DNA of 42,805 nt, taken from positions 1-42,805 of the forward strand of contig CAMCDA010000013.1 in assembly GCA_945873195.1 (NCBI GenBank). Reading direction: 5' to 3'. The notes under the pieces were generated by a model. It ran no database searches, was not told where the DNA came from, and saw only the letters and a list, made by a program, of their open reading frames with translations. The translations under genes were made by a program, and so were the position numbers. Shown here piece by piece: positions 1 to 8,780 of the stretch (positions within the stretch are counted from its first letter, which is position 1; the number at the start of each line of letters is the position of its first letter). The DNA comes from Asaia bogorensis. Its GTDB lineage: Bacteria; Pseudomonadota; Alphaproteobacteria; Acetobacterales; Acetobacteraceae.

Positions 1-57
1 CACGCGATCATCGAACCGCTCGACCATTACGTCAGAGCTCGCCTGCGCCCTGCCTGA
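1..57 (+). CDS. Possible 3' end of a gene cut by the window edge
   Basis: Frame 1 is open from the first base for 18 codons and stops with TGA at 55-57. The visible residues (ending VRARLRPA) look like an ordinary protein C-terminus, with the GC-rich third positions typical of this genome. It is too short to assign to a family, and chance openness over 18 codons is easy at this GC content. It faces the convergent dehydratase gene that ends at 274. Confidence 0.3.
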   Translation, partial: HAIIEPLDHYVRARLRPA

Positions 58-138
58 TTGGCGCAAGCACGGTTGTTTCCGTCGCCCGTTTGACCGCCGG
101 CGTTCGGAGAACCCGCCACCTGCGTGCCCGTGGTTGTG

Positions 139-155
139 CCCCTATTACATAGGGG
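139..155. other. Short hairpin CCCCTA-loop-TAGGGG
   Basis: A perfect 6-bp inverted repeat (CCCCTA 139-144, TAGGGG 150-155) with a 5-nt loop lies in the gap after the partial gene. There is no T-run on either strand, so it could be a weak terminator or a protein-binding site. The rest of 58-223 shows nothing else recognisable. Confidence 0.3.
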
Positions 156-223
156 AGAAGGAAGCTCGGTTTAGGCGCGGAATTCAGGGAAGCCGATCAT
201 CCGGAAGAAGCGGTAGGGCGAAG

Positions 224-247
224 GGCCGGTCCGTTCGCGGACCGGCC
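224..247 (-). terminator. Terminator-like hairpin after the dehydratase gene
   Basis: GGCCGGTCCG (224-233) and CGGACCGGCC (238-247) form a perfect 10-bp stem around a 4-nt loop, about 27 nt beyond the stop of the minus-strand dehydratase gene. There is no T-tract. GC-rich stems without T-tracts are common at gene ends in this kind of genome, so termination is an inference. Confidence 0.5.
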
Positions 248-273
248 TGCCCTTGGTGGCCGACCGCTTCCGA

Positions 274-2061
274 TCAGTGATTGTTCCGGCTCTCGCCCAG
301 GGTCTCGATCACGTTCAAATACAGGGTCGCCGGCTCCAGGCATGCACCCGTACCCATCTGCCCAACCATCGACCGGTAGATTTCCTCCCACGGAGTCTGG
401 CTGACGAGCTTTGGCGGCACCCAGGCGCTTCTGCGCGCCTCCAGTTCCCCCGGCGGCAGCACCACATCCACCTTGCGGGTATTCAGATCGATCCTGATCC
501 GATCGCCCGTTTTCAGCAGCGCCAGTCCGCCACCCACCGCGGCCTCGGGCGAGACGTTCAGAATGGATGGCGAACCGGAGGTCCCCGATTGCCGCCCATC
601 CCCCATTGTCGGCAGCGTCATCACACCCTGCTTCATCAGCGATGCGGGCGGCTGCATGTTCACCACCTCGGCGCTGCCCGGGTAGCCGACCGGGCCGCAG
701 TTGCGGATGATCAGAACCGATTGTTCCTCGATGGCCAGCGACGGATCCTCGATCCGTTCATGATAATCCTCCGGCCCCTCGAATACGATCGCGCGCCCTT
801 CGAACACGTTGGGACGATCGGGGTTCGACAGGAACCGCGCGCGGAAATCCTGGTCGATGACGCTGATCTTCATCACCGCGCTGTCAAACAAATTGCCCGA
901 CATCACGACATAACCCGCGGCCTCCTTCATGGGGGCGCCGTAGGAGCGGATGACCTCCCGCTCTCCATCCGTGACGCCGGCCAGGTTCTCGGCCAGGGTC
1001 CGTCCGGTCACGGTCATCACATCGCCATGCAGCTTGCCCGCGGCCAGCAATTCCTTCAGCACCGCGGGCACGCCGCCGGCGCGGTGGAACCGTTCGCCCA
1101 GGAAACGACCGGCCGGTTGCAGGTCGACCAGCAGGGGGATCTCAGGCCCCAAACGCTGCCAATCGTCCAGCGTATGCTCCACGCCCATATGCCGAGCGAT
1201 CGCGACCATGTGGATGGGGCAGTTGGAGGACGCGCCCAAGGCCGCCGCGGCGACCACCGCGTTCTCGAACGCCTTCTGGGTCATGACATCCGACGGCCGA
1301 AGGTTCTCCTTCACCATGCCGACGATGCGCTTGCCGGTCTCGAACGCCATCCATCCGCGTTCCCGATACGGCGCCGGAATGGCGGCGCAGCCGGGCAGGG
1401 ACATGCCCAACGCCTCGGCCAGGGAGTTCATCGAGGTCGCCGTCCCCATCGTGTTGCAGTGACCGACCGATGGTGCCGAGGATGAGACCATCTTCATGAA
1501 CTCATCGTAGTCGATCTTGCCCTCGGCAAAGAGCTTCCGCCCCTCCCAGACAATGGTGCCGGAGCCCGACAGCCGCCCCTGCCACCACCCGTCCAGCATC
1601 GGTCCGCCCGAGAGCACGATGGACGGAATGTTCACCGTTGCCGCGCCCATCAGGCAGGCGGGCGTCGTCTTGTCGCAGCCGGTCGTCAGCACAACGCCAT
1701 CGATCGGGTAGCCGTGCAGGACCTCCACCAGGCTGAGATAGGCCAGGTTGCGATCCAGCGCCGCGGTCGGGCGCTTCCCGGTTTCCTGGATCGGGTGGAT
1801 GGGGAATTCCAGCGGCACGCCACCGGCATCGCGAATGCCATCCCGCACGCGGGAGGCCAGTTCGATGTGATGGCGATTGCAGGGGGAAAGGTCGGAGCCG
1901 GTCTGCGCGATGCCGATGATCGGCTTGCCGCCCCGCAGCTCATCCGGGGTGATGCCGTAGTTCATGTAACGCTCAAGATACAGCGCCGTCAGCGCCGGAT
2001 CGGCCGGGTTGTCGAACCACCGCCGAGAGCGAAGGCGCTTGTCATTATCTTCCGTTGCCAT
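274..2061 (-). CDS. IlvD/Edd family dehydratase, probably a sugar-acid (xylonate/arabinonate) dehydratase
   Basis: A 595-aa iron-sulfur dehydratase that should remove water from a 2,3-dihydroxy (sugar) acid to give a 2-keto-3-deoxy acid. Three cysteines sit where the family binds its Fe-S cluster: C61 (SPCNRH), C129 (TTGCDKTTP) and C202 (GHCNTMGTA). The C-terminal half has the EVVNMQPP and [20 protein letters not shown] blocks. Length and the N-terminal pattern ([20 protein letters not shown]) resemble the Caulobacter xylonate dehydratase subgroup more than IlvD of branched-chain amino acid synthesis. The ATG at 2061 has a purine-rich AGGGGGA upstream. No other sugar-pathway gene is visible nearby, so the exact substrate is open. 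Confidence 0.85.
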   Translation of the reverse strand: MATEDNDKRLRSRRWFDNPADPALTALYLERYMNYGITPDELRGGKPIIGIAQTGSDLSPCNRHHIELASRVRDGIRDAGGVPLEFPIHPIQETGKRPTAALDRNLAYLSLVEVLHGYPIDGVVLTTGCDKTTPACLMGAATVNIPSIVLSGGPMLDGWWQGRLSGSGTIVWEGRKLFAEGKIDYDEFMKMVSSSAPSVGHCNTMGTATSMNSLAEALGMSLPGCAAIPAPYRERGWMAFETGKRIVGMVKENLRPSDVMTQKAFENAVVAAAALGASSNCPIHMVAIARHMGVEHTLDDWQRLGPEIPLLVDLQPAGRFLGERFHRAGGVPAVLKELLAAGKLHGDVMTVTGRTLAENLAGVTDGEREVIRSYGAPMKEAAGYVVMSGNLFDSAVMKISVIDQDFRARFLSNPDRPNVFEGRAIVFEGPEDYHERIEDPSLAIEEQSVLIIRNCGPVGYPGSAEVVNMQPPASLMKQGVMTLPTMGDGRQSGTSGSPSILNVSPEAAVGGGLALLKTGDRIRIDLNTRKVDVVLPPGELEARRSAWVPPKLVSQTPWEEIYRSMVGQMGTGACLEPATLYLNVIETLGESRNNH

Positions 2062-2135
2062 GATCCGTTCCCCCTGCTGACATCGGCGCAGAGTGATCGG
2101 GACACAAGCCGGGGGTCAAGCGGGGGGAACGCCTA

Positions 2136-2162
2136 TCGGCCCGGGCGTGAAACCCGGGCCGA
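2136..2162 (-). terminator. Strong hairpin after znuA-like gene
   Basis: TCGGCCCGGG (2136-2145) and CCCGGGCCGA (2153-2162) form a perfect 10-bp stem with a 7-nt loop, 14 nt beyond the stop of the minus-strand binding-protein gene and upstream of the dehydratase start. There is no T-run. It probably separates the zinc operon from the dehydratase gene. Confidence 0.55.
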
Positions 2163-2176
2163 AGGGACGACGCGCG

Positions 2177-3097
2177 TCAGGCCAGTGCCGCGACGATCGC
2201 CTTGGTATTGGATCGCATCATCTCGATATAGGTCGCCGCCGGCCCGTTCGGTGCCGACAGCGTGTCGGCATACAAGGTGCCACCGACCCTGACCCCGGTC
2301 TCCCGCGCCAATTGCTCCACGAGGCGCGACGACATGCCCTGTTCCAGGAACAATGCCTTGATACGCTCTCGCTTGATCTGCGCGATCAGGGACGCAAATT
2401 CCCGCGCCGTGGGTTCGGCATCCGACGACAGCCCCTGGGCGGCGAGGAAATCGACCTCGTACGCATCGGCGTAGTAGTTGAAGGCCTCATGCGTCGTGAC
2501 AACCCGGCGCGCCGCGCGCGGGATCGCGGCCAGCATGCCCCTGATCTCGGCGTCCAGGCCATCGAGCCGCCGCAGATAAGCATCCGTTCGGCTGGCGTAT
2601 TCCGCCGTGCCCGCCGGGTCGGCCGCGGTCAATCCGTCACGAATATTGGAGACATATTGGCGGACATTCGCCACATCCTGCCAAGCATGCGGATCCGCCG
2701 CGCCGCCGTGGCCATGCGAATGCTTGCGATCGGCGTGGTTATGCACCGCCTTCAGCGCCTGCACGCCCTTCGTCGCCACCACGCCCTTGCCCTTGAACCC
2801 GGCTGCTTCCGCCAGGCGTTCGGCCCAGCCTTCAAGTCCCAGGCCATTGATCACGAACACCGCCGCGGCACCGACACCCCGGACCTCGGACGGACGCGGC
2901 TGGAAGTGGTGCAGGTCGGTCCCGATCGGCGCCAGAGAGGTCACCGCCACACGCGGACCTCCAACCTCCTTGGTCAGATCGGCGAGGATCGAGAAACTGG
3001 CGACCACCGGCAGCGGGGTCGCGGCCCAGGCGGGAACGGCGAGCGTGCTCAGGCCCAGCGCCAGGAATGAACGGCGATGCAATGGGTTGGTCGGCAT
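2177..3097 (-). CDS. znuA: Zinc ABC transporter substrate-binding protein, ZnuA-like
   Basis: A 306-aa periplasmic cluster A-I metal-binding protein. A twin-arginine-like signal (HRRSFLALG, cleavage near AWA-A) leads it out of the cytoplasm. Ligand positions are H63 (LHHFQP), H137 (DPHAWQD), H203 (TTHEAF) and D278 (YADTLS); the His-His-His-Asp set is that of zinc binders. A His-rich loop (residues 119-130) just before the second ligand is also a zinc-importer trait. The start at 3097 is chosen over an upstream ATG because GGGAG lies 8-9 nt before it. The upstream barrel gene stops 2 nt away, so the two are one transcript behind a Zur-like box. No znuB or znuC partner is in the window. Confidence 0.85.
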   Translation of the reverse strand: MPTNPLHRRSFLALGLSTLAVPAWAATPLPVVASFSILADLTKEVGGPRVAVTSLAPIGTDLHHFQPRPSEVRGVGAAAVFVINGLGLEGWAERLAEAAGFKGKGVVATKGVQALKAVHNHADRKHSHGHGGAADPHAWQDVANVRQYVSNIRDGLTAADPAGTAEYASRTDAYLRRLDGLDAEIRGMLAAIPRAARRVVTTHEAFNYYADAYEVDFLAAQGLSSDAEPTAREFASLIAQIKRERIKALFLEQGMSSRLVEQLARETGVRVGGTLYADTLSAPNGPAATYIEMMRSNTKAIVAALA

Positions 3098-3099
3098 GA

Positions 3100-4029
3100 T
3101 CAGAACTCCCACCCGAACTTGATGCGGACGACATTACGACTGAAATTGGTCAAGTCGAGCCGGCGCGGATCGTTGTTTTCATTGCCGGCAACCTGGATGT
3201 TCCAGGCGAGCGACAGCCACGCGTTGTCGGAAATCCGCCAATAGGCGGTTGGCCCCATGTACAGCGCGCGCCCGACCTGCTTGCCGAAGGTCAACCCGTC
3301 GAAGGCATACAGATAGCGCATCTCCGCGCCGATAAAGAAGGACTGGCTGACCCGCGCCGTCAGGGCGCCGGTGATGCCGCCAACCGAACCTTCCTCGGTC
3401 ACGGCGCCTTCGGCCCAGGGACGAAACTGCTCGACATCATAAACAAGGTTGATGGCGCCCCAGAGCCGGTCCGGCACCAGCATTGCGTCCATGATCAGCT
3501 TGTTCTCGGAGGCGAAACCCGTCCCAGCCTCCCCTGTCACCTCGTCGGCCATGGTGATCGACGGTTCAAGGTGCAGCGTCAGGCCAACCGGAGACGGCCC
3601 CCGCTCCAACCACCGCCAGCGCACCTCACCGCCGATGCCGCGGAAGCGCATGGCATTGGTGTCCGGCAGGTTCGGGTTATTGGCGATGTTCCAATACCCG
3701 CCGAGCAGGCTGGCTGAGACGGAGAGGTTTTTGGCGGCGGCCCAGGAGAATTCGAGCTTCGAGTTCAACCCCGTATAACGCCCATCACGCCGGCCGAAGC
3801 CACCCATCGTCTCAAGCGCGACACCCATGGTGCCCTCGGCGTCGATGTCGGAGCCCAGCGTGAAGCCGAACAGGCTCTCGGTTTCGACGGGATGGGCCGC
3901 CGCGGCGGCAAGGGCCGGGTTGCGATAGGGTCGGATCGTTACCGGCCCCTGTTCAAACGTGGCCGCCATGGCGGTCAGGGGCATGACAACCGCCCCCATC
4001 GCCAGGCTGAACCGCAAACCCTTACCCAT
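3100..4029 (-). CDS. Putative outer-membrane beta-barrel protein, zinc-regulated
   Basis: A 309-aa exported protein of unrecognised family. It begins with a signal peptide (GLRFSLAMGAVVMPLTAMA) and ends in KFGWEF, a terminal aromatic residue preceded by alternating hydrophobic residues, as in outer-membrane barrels recognised by the Bam machinery. Many segments alternate in strand-like fashion (for example SLAWNIQVAG, NVVRIKFGWEF). The start at 4029 is chosen because GGGAGG lies 8 nt before it; an ATG at 4044 is also in frame. It is the first gene behind the Zur-like box and is followed directly by the ZnuA-like gene, which suggests a role in zinc passage or response at the outer membrane. 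This role is inferred from position only. Confidence 0.7.
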   Translation of the reverse strand: MGKGLRFSLAMGAVVMPLTAMAATFEQGPVTIRPYRNPALAAAAAHPVETESLFGFTLGSDIDAEGTMGVALETMGGFGRRDGRYTGLNSKLEFSWAAAKNLSVSASLLGGYWNIANNPNLPDTNAMRFRGIGGEVRWRWLERGPSPVGLTLHLEPSITMADEVTGEAGTGFASENKLIMDAMLVPDRLWGAINLVYDVEQFRPWAEGAVTEEGSVGGITGALTARVSQSFFIGAEMRYLYAFDGLTFGKQVGRALYMGPTAYWRISDNAWLSLAWNIQVAGNENNDPRRLDLTNFSRNVVRIKFGWEF

Positions 4030-4053
4030 CGCCACGCCTCCCATACAGTTTGG

Positions 4054-4070
4054 ATGTTATAACATATCAT
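4054..4070 (-). promoter_or_regulatory. Zur-like operator
   Basis: Read on the minus strand, the 17 bases are ATGATAT-GTT-ATAACAT: two 7-nt arms with a 3-nt spacer and one mismatch between arms. The known proteobacterial Zur site has the same 7-3-7 layout with arms ATGTTAT/ATAACAT. It lies 25 nt before the barrel gene start and 55 nt before the divergent metallopeptidase, so it may control both. A strictly perfect 12-bp palindrome (4054-4065) is nested in it. No zur gene is in the window. Confidence 0.75.
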
Positions 4071-4125
4071 TTCGCTGCCACAAGACGGTGTTGACGAATC
4101 ACTGGCCATCACCGCCACTACCGGC

Positions 4126-4839
4126 ATGGACGACACGCCGCCGGAAATCCTGGCCTTGCCTTCTGGCCCCACGCCGGTCTCCTGGCGCCGCAGTCCGCGT
4201 GCTCGGCGTATCAGCCTGCGGGTCGATCCCTCCGACGGGATCGTCGTCGTCACATTGCCGATGAAGGCCAGCCGAAGCGCCGGCCTGACATTGCTGAAAT
4301 CCCATGCCGACTGGGTGGCGGATCGGTTGGCCGCCCTGCCCCGCGCGGTCCCGTTCGTCGATGGGGCAACGATCCCGATCGCCGGCCAGCCCCATGTGAT
4401 CCGTCATGCGCCGGATGCGCGCGGCGGGGCCTGGCTTGATGGAGCCACTCTGATTGTGGCCGGCGCACCGGCTTTCCTGCCCCGCCGCGTCACCGATTTC
4501 CTGCGCGCGGAGGCCAAGCGGCGCATCGGCGCCCTGGTCATGGTCAAGGCCACGGCGATCGAGGCGAAGGTCAGCCGCATCACCATCAAGGACACGACTT
4601 CGCGCTGGGGCAGTTGCGCGCCCGATGGCGCCTTGGCGTTCAGTTGGCGCCTCGTGATGGCCCCCGATTATGTCCAGGACTACGTCGCCGCGCATGAGGT
4701 CGCGCATTTGCGGCACATGAACCATGGTCCCCGGTTCTGGGACCTCGTGGCGCATCTGACCTCGCATAAGGCGCGATCGATGGTGTGGCTCAACCAGGAA
4801 GGTCCCGCTTTGCTGCGCATCGGGCAGGACCCGGGCTGA
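4126..4839 (+). CDS. YgjP/DUF45-type zinc metallopeptidase
   Basis: A 237-aa protein of the YgjP-like M48-related family. It shows the family signature in order: TSRWGSCAP (158-166), the zinc motif HEVAH (190-194), and the downstream NHGPRFW with probable third ligand H200. No signal peptide or membrane segment is seen, so it should be cytoplasmic. Physiological substrates of this family are not well established. The ATG at 4126 is the first in frame; its ribosome binding site is weak. It is divergent from the zinc operon and shares the 4054-4070 operator region. The gene ends before the manganese operon, with a gap of about 130 bp. Confidence 0.8.
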   Translation: MDDTPPEILALPSGPTPVSWRRSPRARRISLRVDPSDGIVVVTLPMKASRSAGLTLLKSHADWVADRLAALPRAVPFVDGATIPIAGQPHVIRHAPDARGGAWLDGATLIVAGAPAFLPRRVTDFLRAEAKRRIGALVMVKATAIEAKVSRITIKDTTSRWGSCAPDGALAFSWRLVMAPDYVQDYVAAHEVAHLRHMNHGPRFWDLVAHLTSHKARSMVWLNQEGPALLRIGQDPG

Positions 4840-4904
4840 AGCCGATCGGTTCGAGCAGGCGATCGTCGGTTGACGAGCCGGGCGGGATGCCTATCTACTT
4901 GCGG

Positions 4905-4926
4905 AAGTGTAGCCTTGGCTACATTC
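4905..4926 (+). promoter_or_regulatory. MntR-like manganese operator
   Basis: A perfect inverted repeat TGTAGCC (4908-4914) TT GGCTACA (4917-4923), flanked by AA and TTC. The AGCC-GGCT core resembles known enterobacterial MntR sites (TAGC...GCTA cores flanked by A/T). It lies about 44 nt before the first gene of the manganese importer, and a mntR gene lies about 4.9 kb downstream. When Mn-bound MntR occupies it, the importer should be repressed. Confidence 0.7.
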
Positions 4927-4966
4927 TGTGGTGATCGGTGTAAAAGATAGCAGAGGGTATGGGTCC

Positions 4967-5935
4967 ATGCGGTATGGGACGAGGCTTGTGAAAATCGACC
5001 ACGGACCAGCCACGGACCCACGTCACGGCATGGGGCCAGTTCCAACCGGTCGCCGATCCGTCCTGGCCGGGCTTGGGCTGTTGGCGATGGGCACGCCCCC
5101 CGCCCTGGCGCAGGCCCCCAGGCTCAAGGCCGTCACCAGTTTCACCGTGATCCAGGACATCGCGCGCAACGTCGCCGGGGACGCCGCCACCGTTGAATCG
5201 ATCACCCGCCCCGGCGCCGAGATCCATGGCTACGAACCAACCCCCGGCGACATCGTCCGTGCCCAATCGGCCAATGTGATCCTGTGGAACGGCCTGAACC
5301 TCGAAGCCTGGTTCAGCCGCTTCCTGGACAATCTGCGCGCCGCGAAAGCGGTCCTGGTCTCGGAAGGCGTGGAGCCGATGGGCATCCGCGAAGGTCCCTA
5401 CCAGGGCAAGCCGAACCCGCATGCCTGGATGTCCCTGACCAACGCCCTGATCTATGTTGAGAACATCCGTAAGGCCTTCAGCAGCCTCGATCCCGCCAAT
5501 GCCGCCGTCTACGACCGCAACGCCACCGCCTATGCGGCGCGCATCCGGGCGCTGGATGCACCGCTTCGGCAGCGGATCGCGGCGATCCCGGAGGACAAGC
5601 GCTGGCTGGTCACGTCGGAGGGCGCGTTCAGCTATCTCACGCGGGACTATGGCATGCGGGAGGCCTATCTCTGGCCGATCAACGCCGAGGAGCAGGGCAC
5701 GCCGAAGCAGGTGCGCGCGGTCATCGATCTGGTCCGCAAGCACAAAATCCCGGTCGTGTTCGCCGAAAGCACCGTTTCCGACAAACCCGCCCGCCAGGTG
5801 GCGCGGGAGACGGGCGCGAAATTCGGCGGCGTTCTATTTGTCGATTCACTGTCCGAGCCTTCCGGCCCGGTTCCCACCTATCTGAAACTGATGGAGGTGA
5901 CCGTGGACCGGATCGCCAAGGGCTTCGGCGTATGA
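4967..5935 (+). CDS. sitA: Manganese ABC transporter substrate-binding protein, SitA/MntC-like
   Basis: A cluster A-I metal-binding protein, 322 aa from this start. A twin-arginine-like signal ([10 protein letters not shown], cleavage near ALA-Q) follows a long n-region. Ligand positions are H87 (EIHGYEP), H152 (NPHAWMS), E218 (TSEGAF) and D293 (FVDSLSEP): the His-His-Glu-Asp set of manganese (and iron) binders, unlike the third His in the zinc protein at 2177-3097. There is no His-rich loop. The start is uncertain: ATG 4967 has AGAGGG 9 nt upstream, while ATG 5030 would give a more usual signal-peptide length. The stop overlaps the next start in ATGA, so translation is coupled to the ATPase gene. 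Confidence 0.88.
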   Translation: MRYGTRLVKIDHGPATDPRHGMGPVPTGRRSVLAGLGLLAMGTPPALAQAPRLKAVTSFTVIQDIARNVAGDAATVESITRPGAEIHGYEPTPGDIVRAQSANVILWNGLNLEAWFSRFLDNLRAAKAVLVSEGVEPMGIREGPYQGKPNPHAWMSLTNALIYVENIRKAFSSLDPANAAVYDRNATAYAARIRALDAPLRQRIAAIPEDKRWLVTSEGAFSYLTRDYGMREAYLWPINAEEQGTPKQVRAVIDLVRKHKIPVVFAESTVSDKPARQVARETGAKFGGVLFVDSLSEPSGPVPTYLKLMEVTVDRIAKGFGV

Positions 5936-6855
5936 ACGACAGCGCCACCCTCCCCGATTTGGTTCCAACGGCGGCAACGCCGATCCCGCCACCCGCCTTG
6001 TCGGTCACCGGGGTCACGGTCGCCTACCCAAACGGCAATGTCGCCCTGCGGGACATCACCTTCTCCCTCGCGCCCGGCGGCATCTGCGGGCTGGTGGGCG
6101 TGAATGGCTCCGGCAAGTCCACGCTGTTCAAGACGATCATGGGGTTCATCCGCCCGACCACCGGAGAGGTCCGGCTGGAGGGGCTGCCCGTGGCGCGTGC
6201 CCTGAAGACCAACCGCGTCGCCTATGTCCCGCAATCGGAGGAAGTGGATTGGAACTTCCCCGTGCTGGTACGCGATGTCGTGATGATGGGACGGTATGGC
6301 CATATGGGGTTGCTCCGCATTCCCTCCCCCGGCGACCGGGCGCTGGTGGAGCAGGCGCTCGACCGCGTGGGCATGGCGGATTTCCGGACGCGACAGATCG
6401 GCGAATTGTCGGGCGGGCAGAAGAAGCGCGTCTTCCTGGCGCGCGCCCTGGCGCAGGAGAGCCGGGTCATCCTGCTGGACGAACCGTTCACCGGGGTGGA
6501 TGTGAAGACCGAAAGCGCGATCATGGATCTGATGCGCGACCTCCGCGCGACGGGCCATCTCATGCTGGTGTCCACCCACAATTTGGGCAGCGTGCCGGAG
6601 TTCTGTGACCAGGTCGTGCTGATCAACCGGACGCTGCTGGCAGCCGGGCCAACGCGGAGTGTGTTCACCCAGGCCAATCTGGAGCGGGCGTTCGGCGGCG
6701 TGCTGCGTCACTTCCAACTGGTGGGAGGCGCCCTGCACGACGATGACGACCCGCGCGGGGTGACGGTGCTGACCGACGATGAACGCCCGCTGGTGTTCTA
6801 CGGGGAAAAGGGTTCGGCGGAACACGCGCATGGCGAGGCGGGGAAGCGGGGTTGA
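5932..6855 (+). CDS. sitB: Manganese ABC transporter ATP-binding protein, SitB-like
   Basis: A 307-aa cytoplasmic ATPase that powers the SitCD channel. It has Walker [10 protein letters not shown] (56-64), Q-loop Q101, signature LSGGQ (159-163), Walker B VILLDEP (179-185) and the switch histidine H216. The hydrophilic tail after about residue 240 carries acidic and His residues ([15 protein letters not shown]), which is longer than in most relatives. It starts within the stop of sitA (ATGA). A 106-bp gap with a GC palindrome separates it from sitC. Confidence 0.9.
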   Translation: MNDSATLPDLVPTAATPIPPPALSVTGVTVAYPNGNVALRDITFSLAPGGICGLVGVNGSGKSTLFKTIMGFIRPTTGEVRLEGLPVARALKTNRVAYVPQSEEVDWNFPVLVRDVVMMGRYGHMGLLRIPSPGDRALVEQALDRVGMADFRTRQIGELSGGQKKRVFLARALAQESRVILLDEPFTGVDVKTESAIMDLMRDLRATGHLMLVSTHNLGSVPEFCDQVVLINRTLLAAGPTRSVFTQANLERAFGGVLRHFQLVGGALHDDDDPRGVTVLTDDERPLVFYGEKGSAEHAHGEAGKRG

Positions 6856-6933
6856 GGGTGGTTGGGAAGTGCCCCTTGGTCGGTGCCGCTAGCCCCCTCC
6901 CCCGCGCCGGTGCGGCGATACCCCTCCCCCCGG

Positions 6934-6956
6934 CCCCCTCCCTCAAGGGGAGGGGG
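6934..6956. repeat. REP-like GC palindrome overlapping the sitC ribosome binding site
   Basis: CCCCCTCCC (6934-6942) can pair with GGGGAGGGGG (6947-6956). This belongs to the same CCCTCCCCC/GGGGGAGGG palindrome family seen near 15932-16085, 29970-30071 and 31679-31717. The 3' arm is also the purine-rich Shine-Dalgarno of sitC (ATG 6962), so folding would hide it. A C-rich stretch from 6893 suggests an older or partial copy alongside. Confidence 0.6.
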
Positions 6957-6961
6957 AGACG

Positions 6962-7822
6962 ATGATGACCGAACTGCTGGTCCCCTTCGCCTACGAATAC
7001 ATGCTCAAGGCCATGTTCATCTCCGCTTTGGTCGGCGGGGTCTGTGCGTTTCTGTCCGCCTTCCTGATGCTCAAGGGCTGGTCACTGATGGGCGACGCGC
7101 TGGCCCATTCCGTCGTGCCCGGCGTGGCGGCGGCCTACATGCTGCATCTGCCCTACGCGGTCGGCGCCTTCATCACCGGATTGCTCGCCGCCGGCGGGAT
7201 GGCCTTCGTCCGCCAGGTCACGACCCTGCGCGAGGACGCCGTCATCGGCATCGTCTTCACCGCCTTCTTCGCCGTCGGCCTGCTGATGGTTTCCATCAAC
7301 CCCGTCGCGGTGAACATCCAGTCGATCGTGCTGGGCAACATCCTCGCCATCGATGATGAGGACGCGATCCAGGTCGCCATCATCAGCGTCGTCGCCCTGG
7401 GCATCCTGCTGGCCCGCTGGAAGGACCTGATGCTGGTCTTCTTTGATGAGACCCATGCCCGCGCCATCGGCCTGTCGCCGATCCGGTTGAAGATCCTGTT
7501 CTTCATGCTACTCGCCGCCTGCACCGTCGCGGCGCTGCAGACCGTCGGCGCCTGCCTGGTCATCGCCATGGTCGTCACCCCCGGCGCCACCGCCTATCTG
7601 CTGACCGACCGGTTCGGCCGCTTGCTGGTCATCAGCGTCGTGATGGGCGCGGTCACCGCCTTCATCGGCGCCTATCTGAGCTACTTCATCGACGGGGCCA
7701 CGGGCGGGGTCATCGTCGTGCTGCAAACGCTGGTCTTCCTGGCCGCCTTCGTGTTCGCCCCCCGCCATGGGATCCTCGCCGCTCGCAGGGTCGTGCGCGC
7801 CAGCCAGGTCACCGCGGCATGA
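6962..7822 (+). CDS. sitC: Manganese ABC transporter permease, SitC-like
   Basis: A 286-aa polytopic inner-membrane protein of the ABC-3 (ZnuB/SitC/MntB) family. Hydrophobic stretches run along its whole length. It shows the family blocks LKGWSLMGDALAHSVVPGVA near residues 38-57, GIVFTAFFAVGLLM, and VGACLVIAMVVTPGATAYLLT. Two ATGs (6962 and 6965) follow GGGGAGGGGGAG; either could be used. The stop overlaps the sitD start in ATGA. With SitD it probably forms a heterodimeric channel for Mn(II). Confidence 0.9.
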   Translation: MMTELLVPFAYEYMLKAMFISALVGGVCAFLSAFLMLKGWSLMGDALAHSVVPGVAAAYMLHLPYAVGAFITGLLAAGGMAFVRQVTTLREDAVIGIVFTAFFAVGLLMVSINPVAVNIQSIVLGNILAIDDEDAIQVAIISVVALGILLARWKDLMLVFFDETHARAIGLSPIRLKILFFMLLAACTVAALQTVGACLVIAMVVTPGATAYLLTDRFGRLLVISVVMGAVTAFIGAYLSYFIDGATGGVIVVLQTLVFLAAFVFAPRHGILAARRVVRASQVTAA

Positions 7823-8688
7823 GCCTGCTGACCGACTGGCTGATCGTGCCGCTGCAGTTTCCCTTCATGCTGCGGGCCCTGCTGATCGCGGTGGTCGCGG
7901 GGGCCTGCTGCGCCGTGCTGTCCTGCCACCTGGTGCTGCGCGGCTGGTCGCTGATGGGCGACGCTGTTGCCCATGCGGTCCTGCCGGGGATCGTGCTGGC
8001 CTCGGTCGCCGGCCTGCCGCTGGTGGTGGGCGCCTTCGCGGCCGGGCTGTTCTGCGCTGTCTCAACGGGATGGATCCAGGCCAACAGCCGGGTCAAAAGC
8101 GACACCGTCATGGGCATCGTCTATGCGGGCATGTTCGGCCTGGGCCTGGTGCTGCTGACACGGATCGAGACGGACCAGCACGTCATGCATGTGCTGTTCG
8201 GCAACATCCTGGGCGTATCGACGGGCGACATCCTGGAAACGCTGCTGCTGGGCGGACTGAGCCTCGGCTTCGTCCTGATCCGAGGCCGCGACCTGATGCT
8301 GCAGGCCTTCGACCCGACCCATGCCCGCGCCATCGGCCTGAACACCGGGCTGCTGCGCTATGGGCTGCTGACGGCGCTGTCGCTGACGATTGTTGTCTCG
8401 ATCAAGGCGGTCGGAGTCATCCTGATCGTGGCCATGCTGATCGCCCCGGGCGCCATCGGATACCTGATAGCCGACCGATTTGAACGGATGCTGCTGACCG
8501 CCGTGGCCTCGGCCGTCGCCTCCGGCGTGGTGGGAACGCAGGTGAGCTTCCACCTCGATGCATCCCCCGGCGCGTGCATCGTCCTGACGCAGGCGACGAT
8601 CTTCGCCCTGGTGCTGGTGCTTGCACCCAAACGAGGCTTGCTGGCGACGCGGCGGCGGATGGGCCTCCTCGCGCGACAAGCGTCATGA
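7819..8688 (+). CDS. sitD: Manganese ABC transporter permease, SitD-like
   Basis: A 289-aa polytopic membrane protein, paralogous to the SitC gene just upstream; both carry the RGWSLMGDA/KGWSLMGDA block, the DPTHARAIGL/DETHARAIGL loop and the AVGVILIVAMLIAPGA-type segment. Two different permeases in one operon is the SitABCD/YfeABCD layout rather than the single-permease ZnuABC layout, which supports manganese (or iron) over zinc. Translation is coupled to sitC through the ATGA overlap. Last gene of the core importer; the next gene starts 92 bp on. Confidence 0.9.
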   Translation: MSLLTDWLIVPLQFPFMLRALLIAVVAGACCAVLSCHLVLRGWSLMGDAVAHAVLPGIVLASVAGLPLVVGAFAAGLFCAVSTGWIQANSRVKSDTVMGIVYAGMFGLGLVLLTRIETDQHVMHVLFGNILGVSTGDILETLLLGGLSLGFVLIRGRDLMLQAFDPTHARAIGLNTGLLRYGLLTALSLTIVVSIKAVGVILIVAMLIAPGAIGYLIADRFERMLLTAVASAVASGVVGTQVSFHLDASPGACIVLTQATIFALVLVLAPKRGLLATRRRMGLLARQAS

Positions 8689-8780
8689 CAGGCGAAAGGG
8701 AAGGCCGAGCGTTTGATGGTTTCGCAAGGCGCGCTATGGTGGGGGGACGCCTAAAGCAAACAACGTCCAGGGCTCCCGCC

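Noticed and set aside
253-1485. Plus-strand 410-codon frame opposite the dehydratase
   Set aside because: Antisense shadow of the IlvD/Edd gene.
2093-3070. Plus-strand frame opposite the ZnuA-like gene
   Set aside because: Antisense shadow; the minus-strand gene has a signal peptide, metal ligands and a ribosome binding site.
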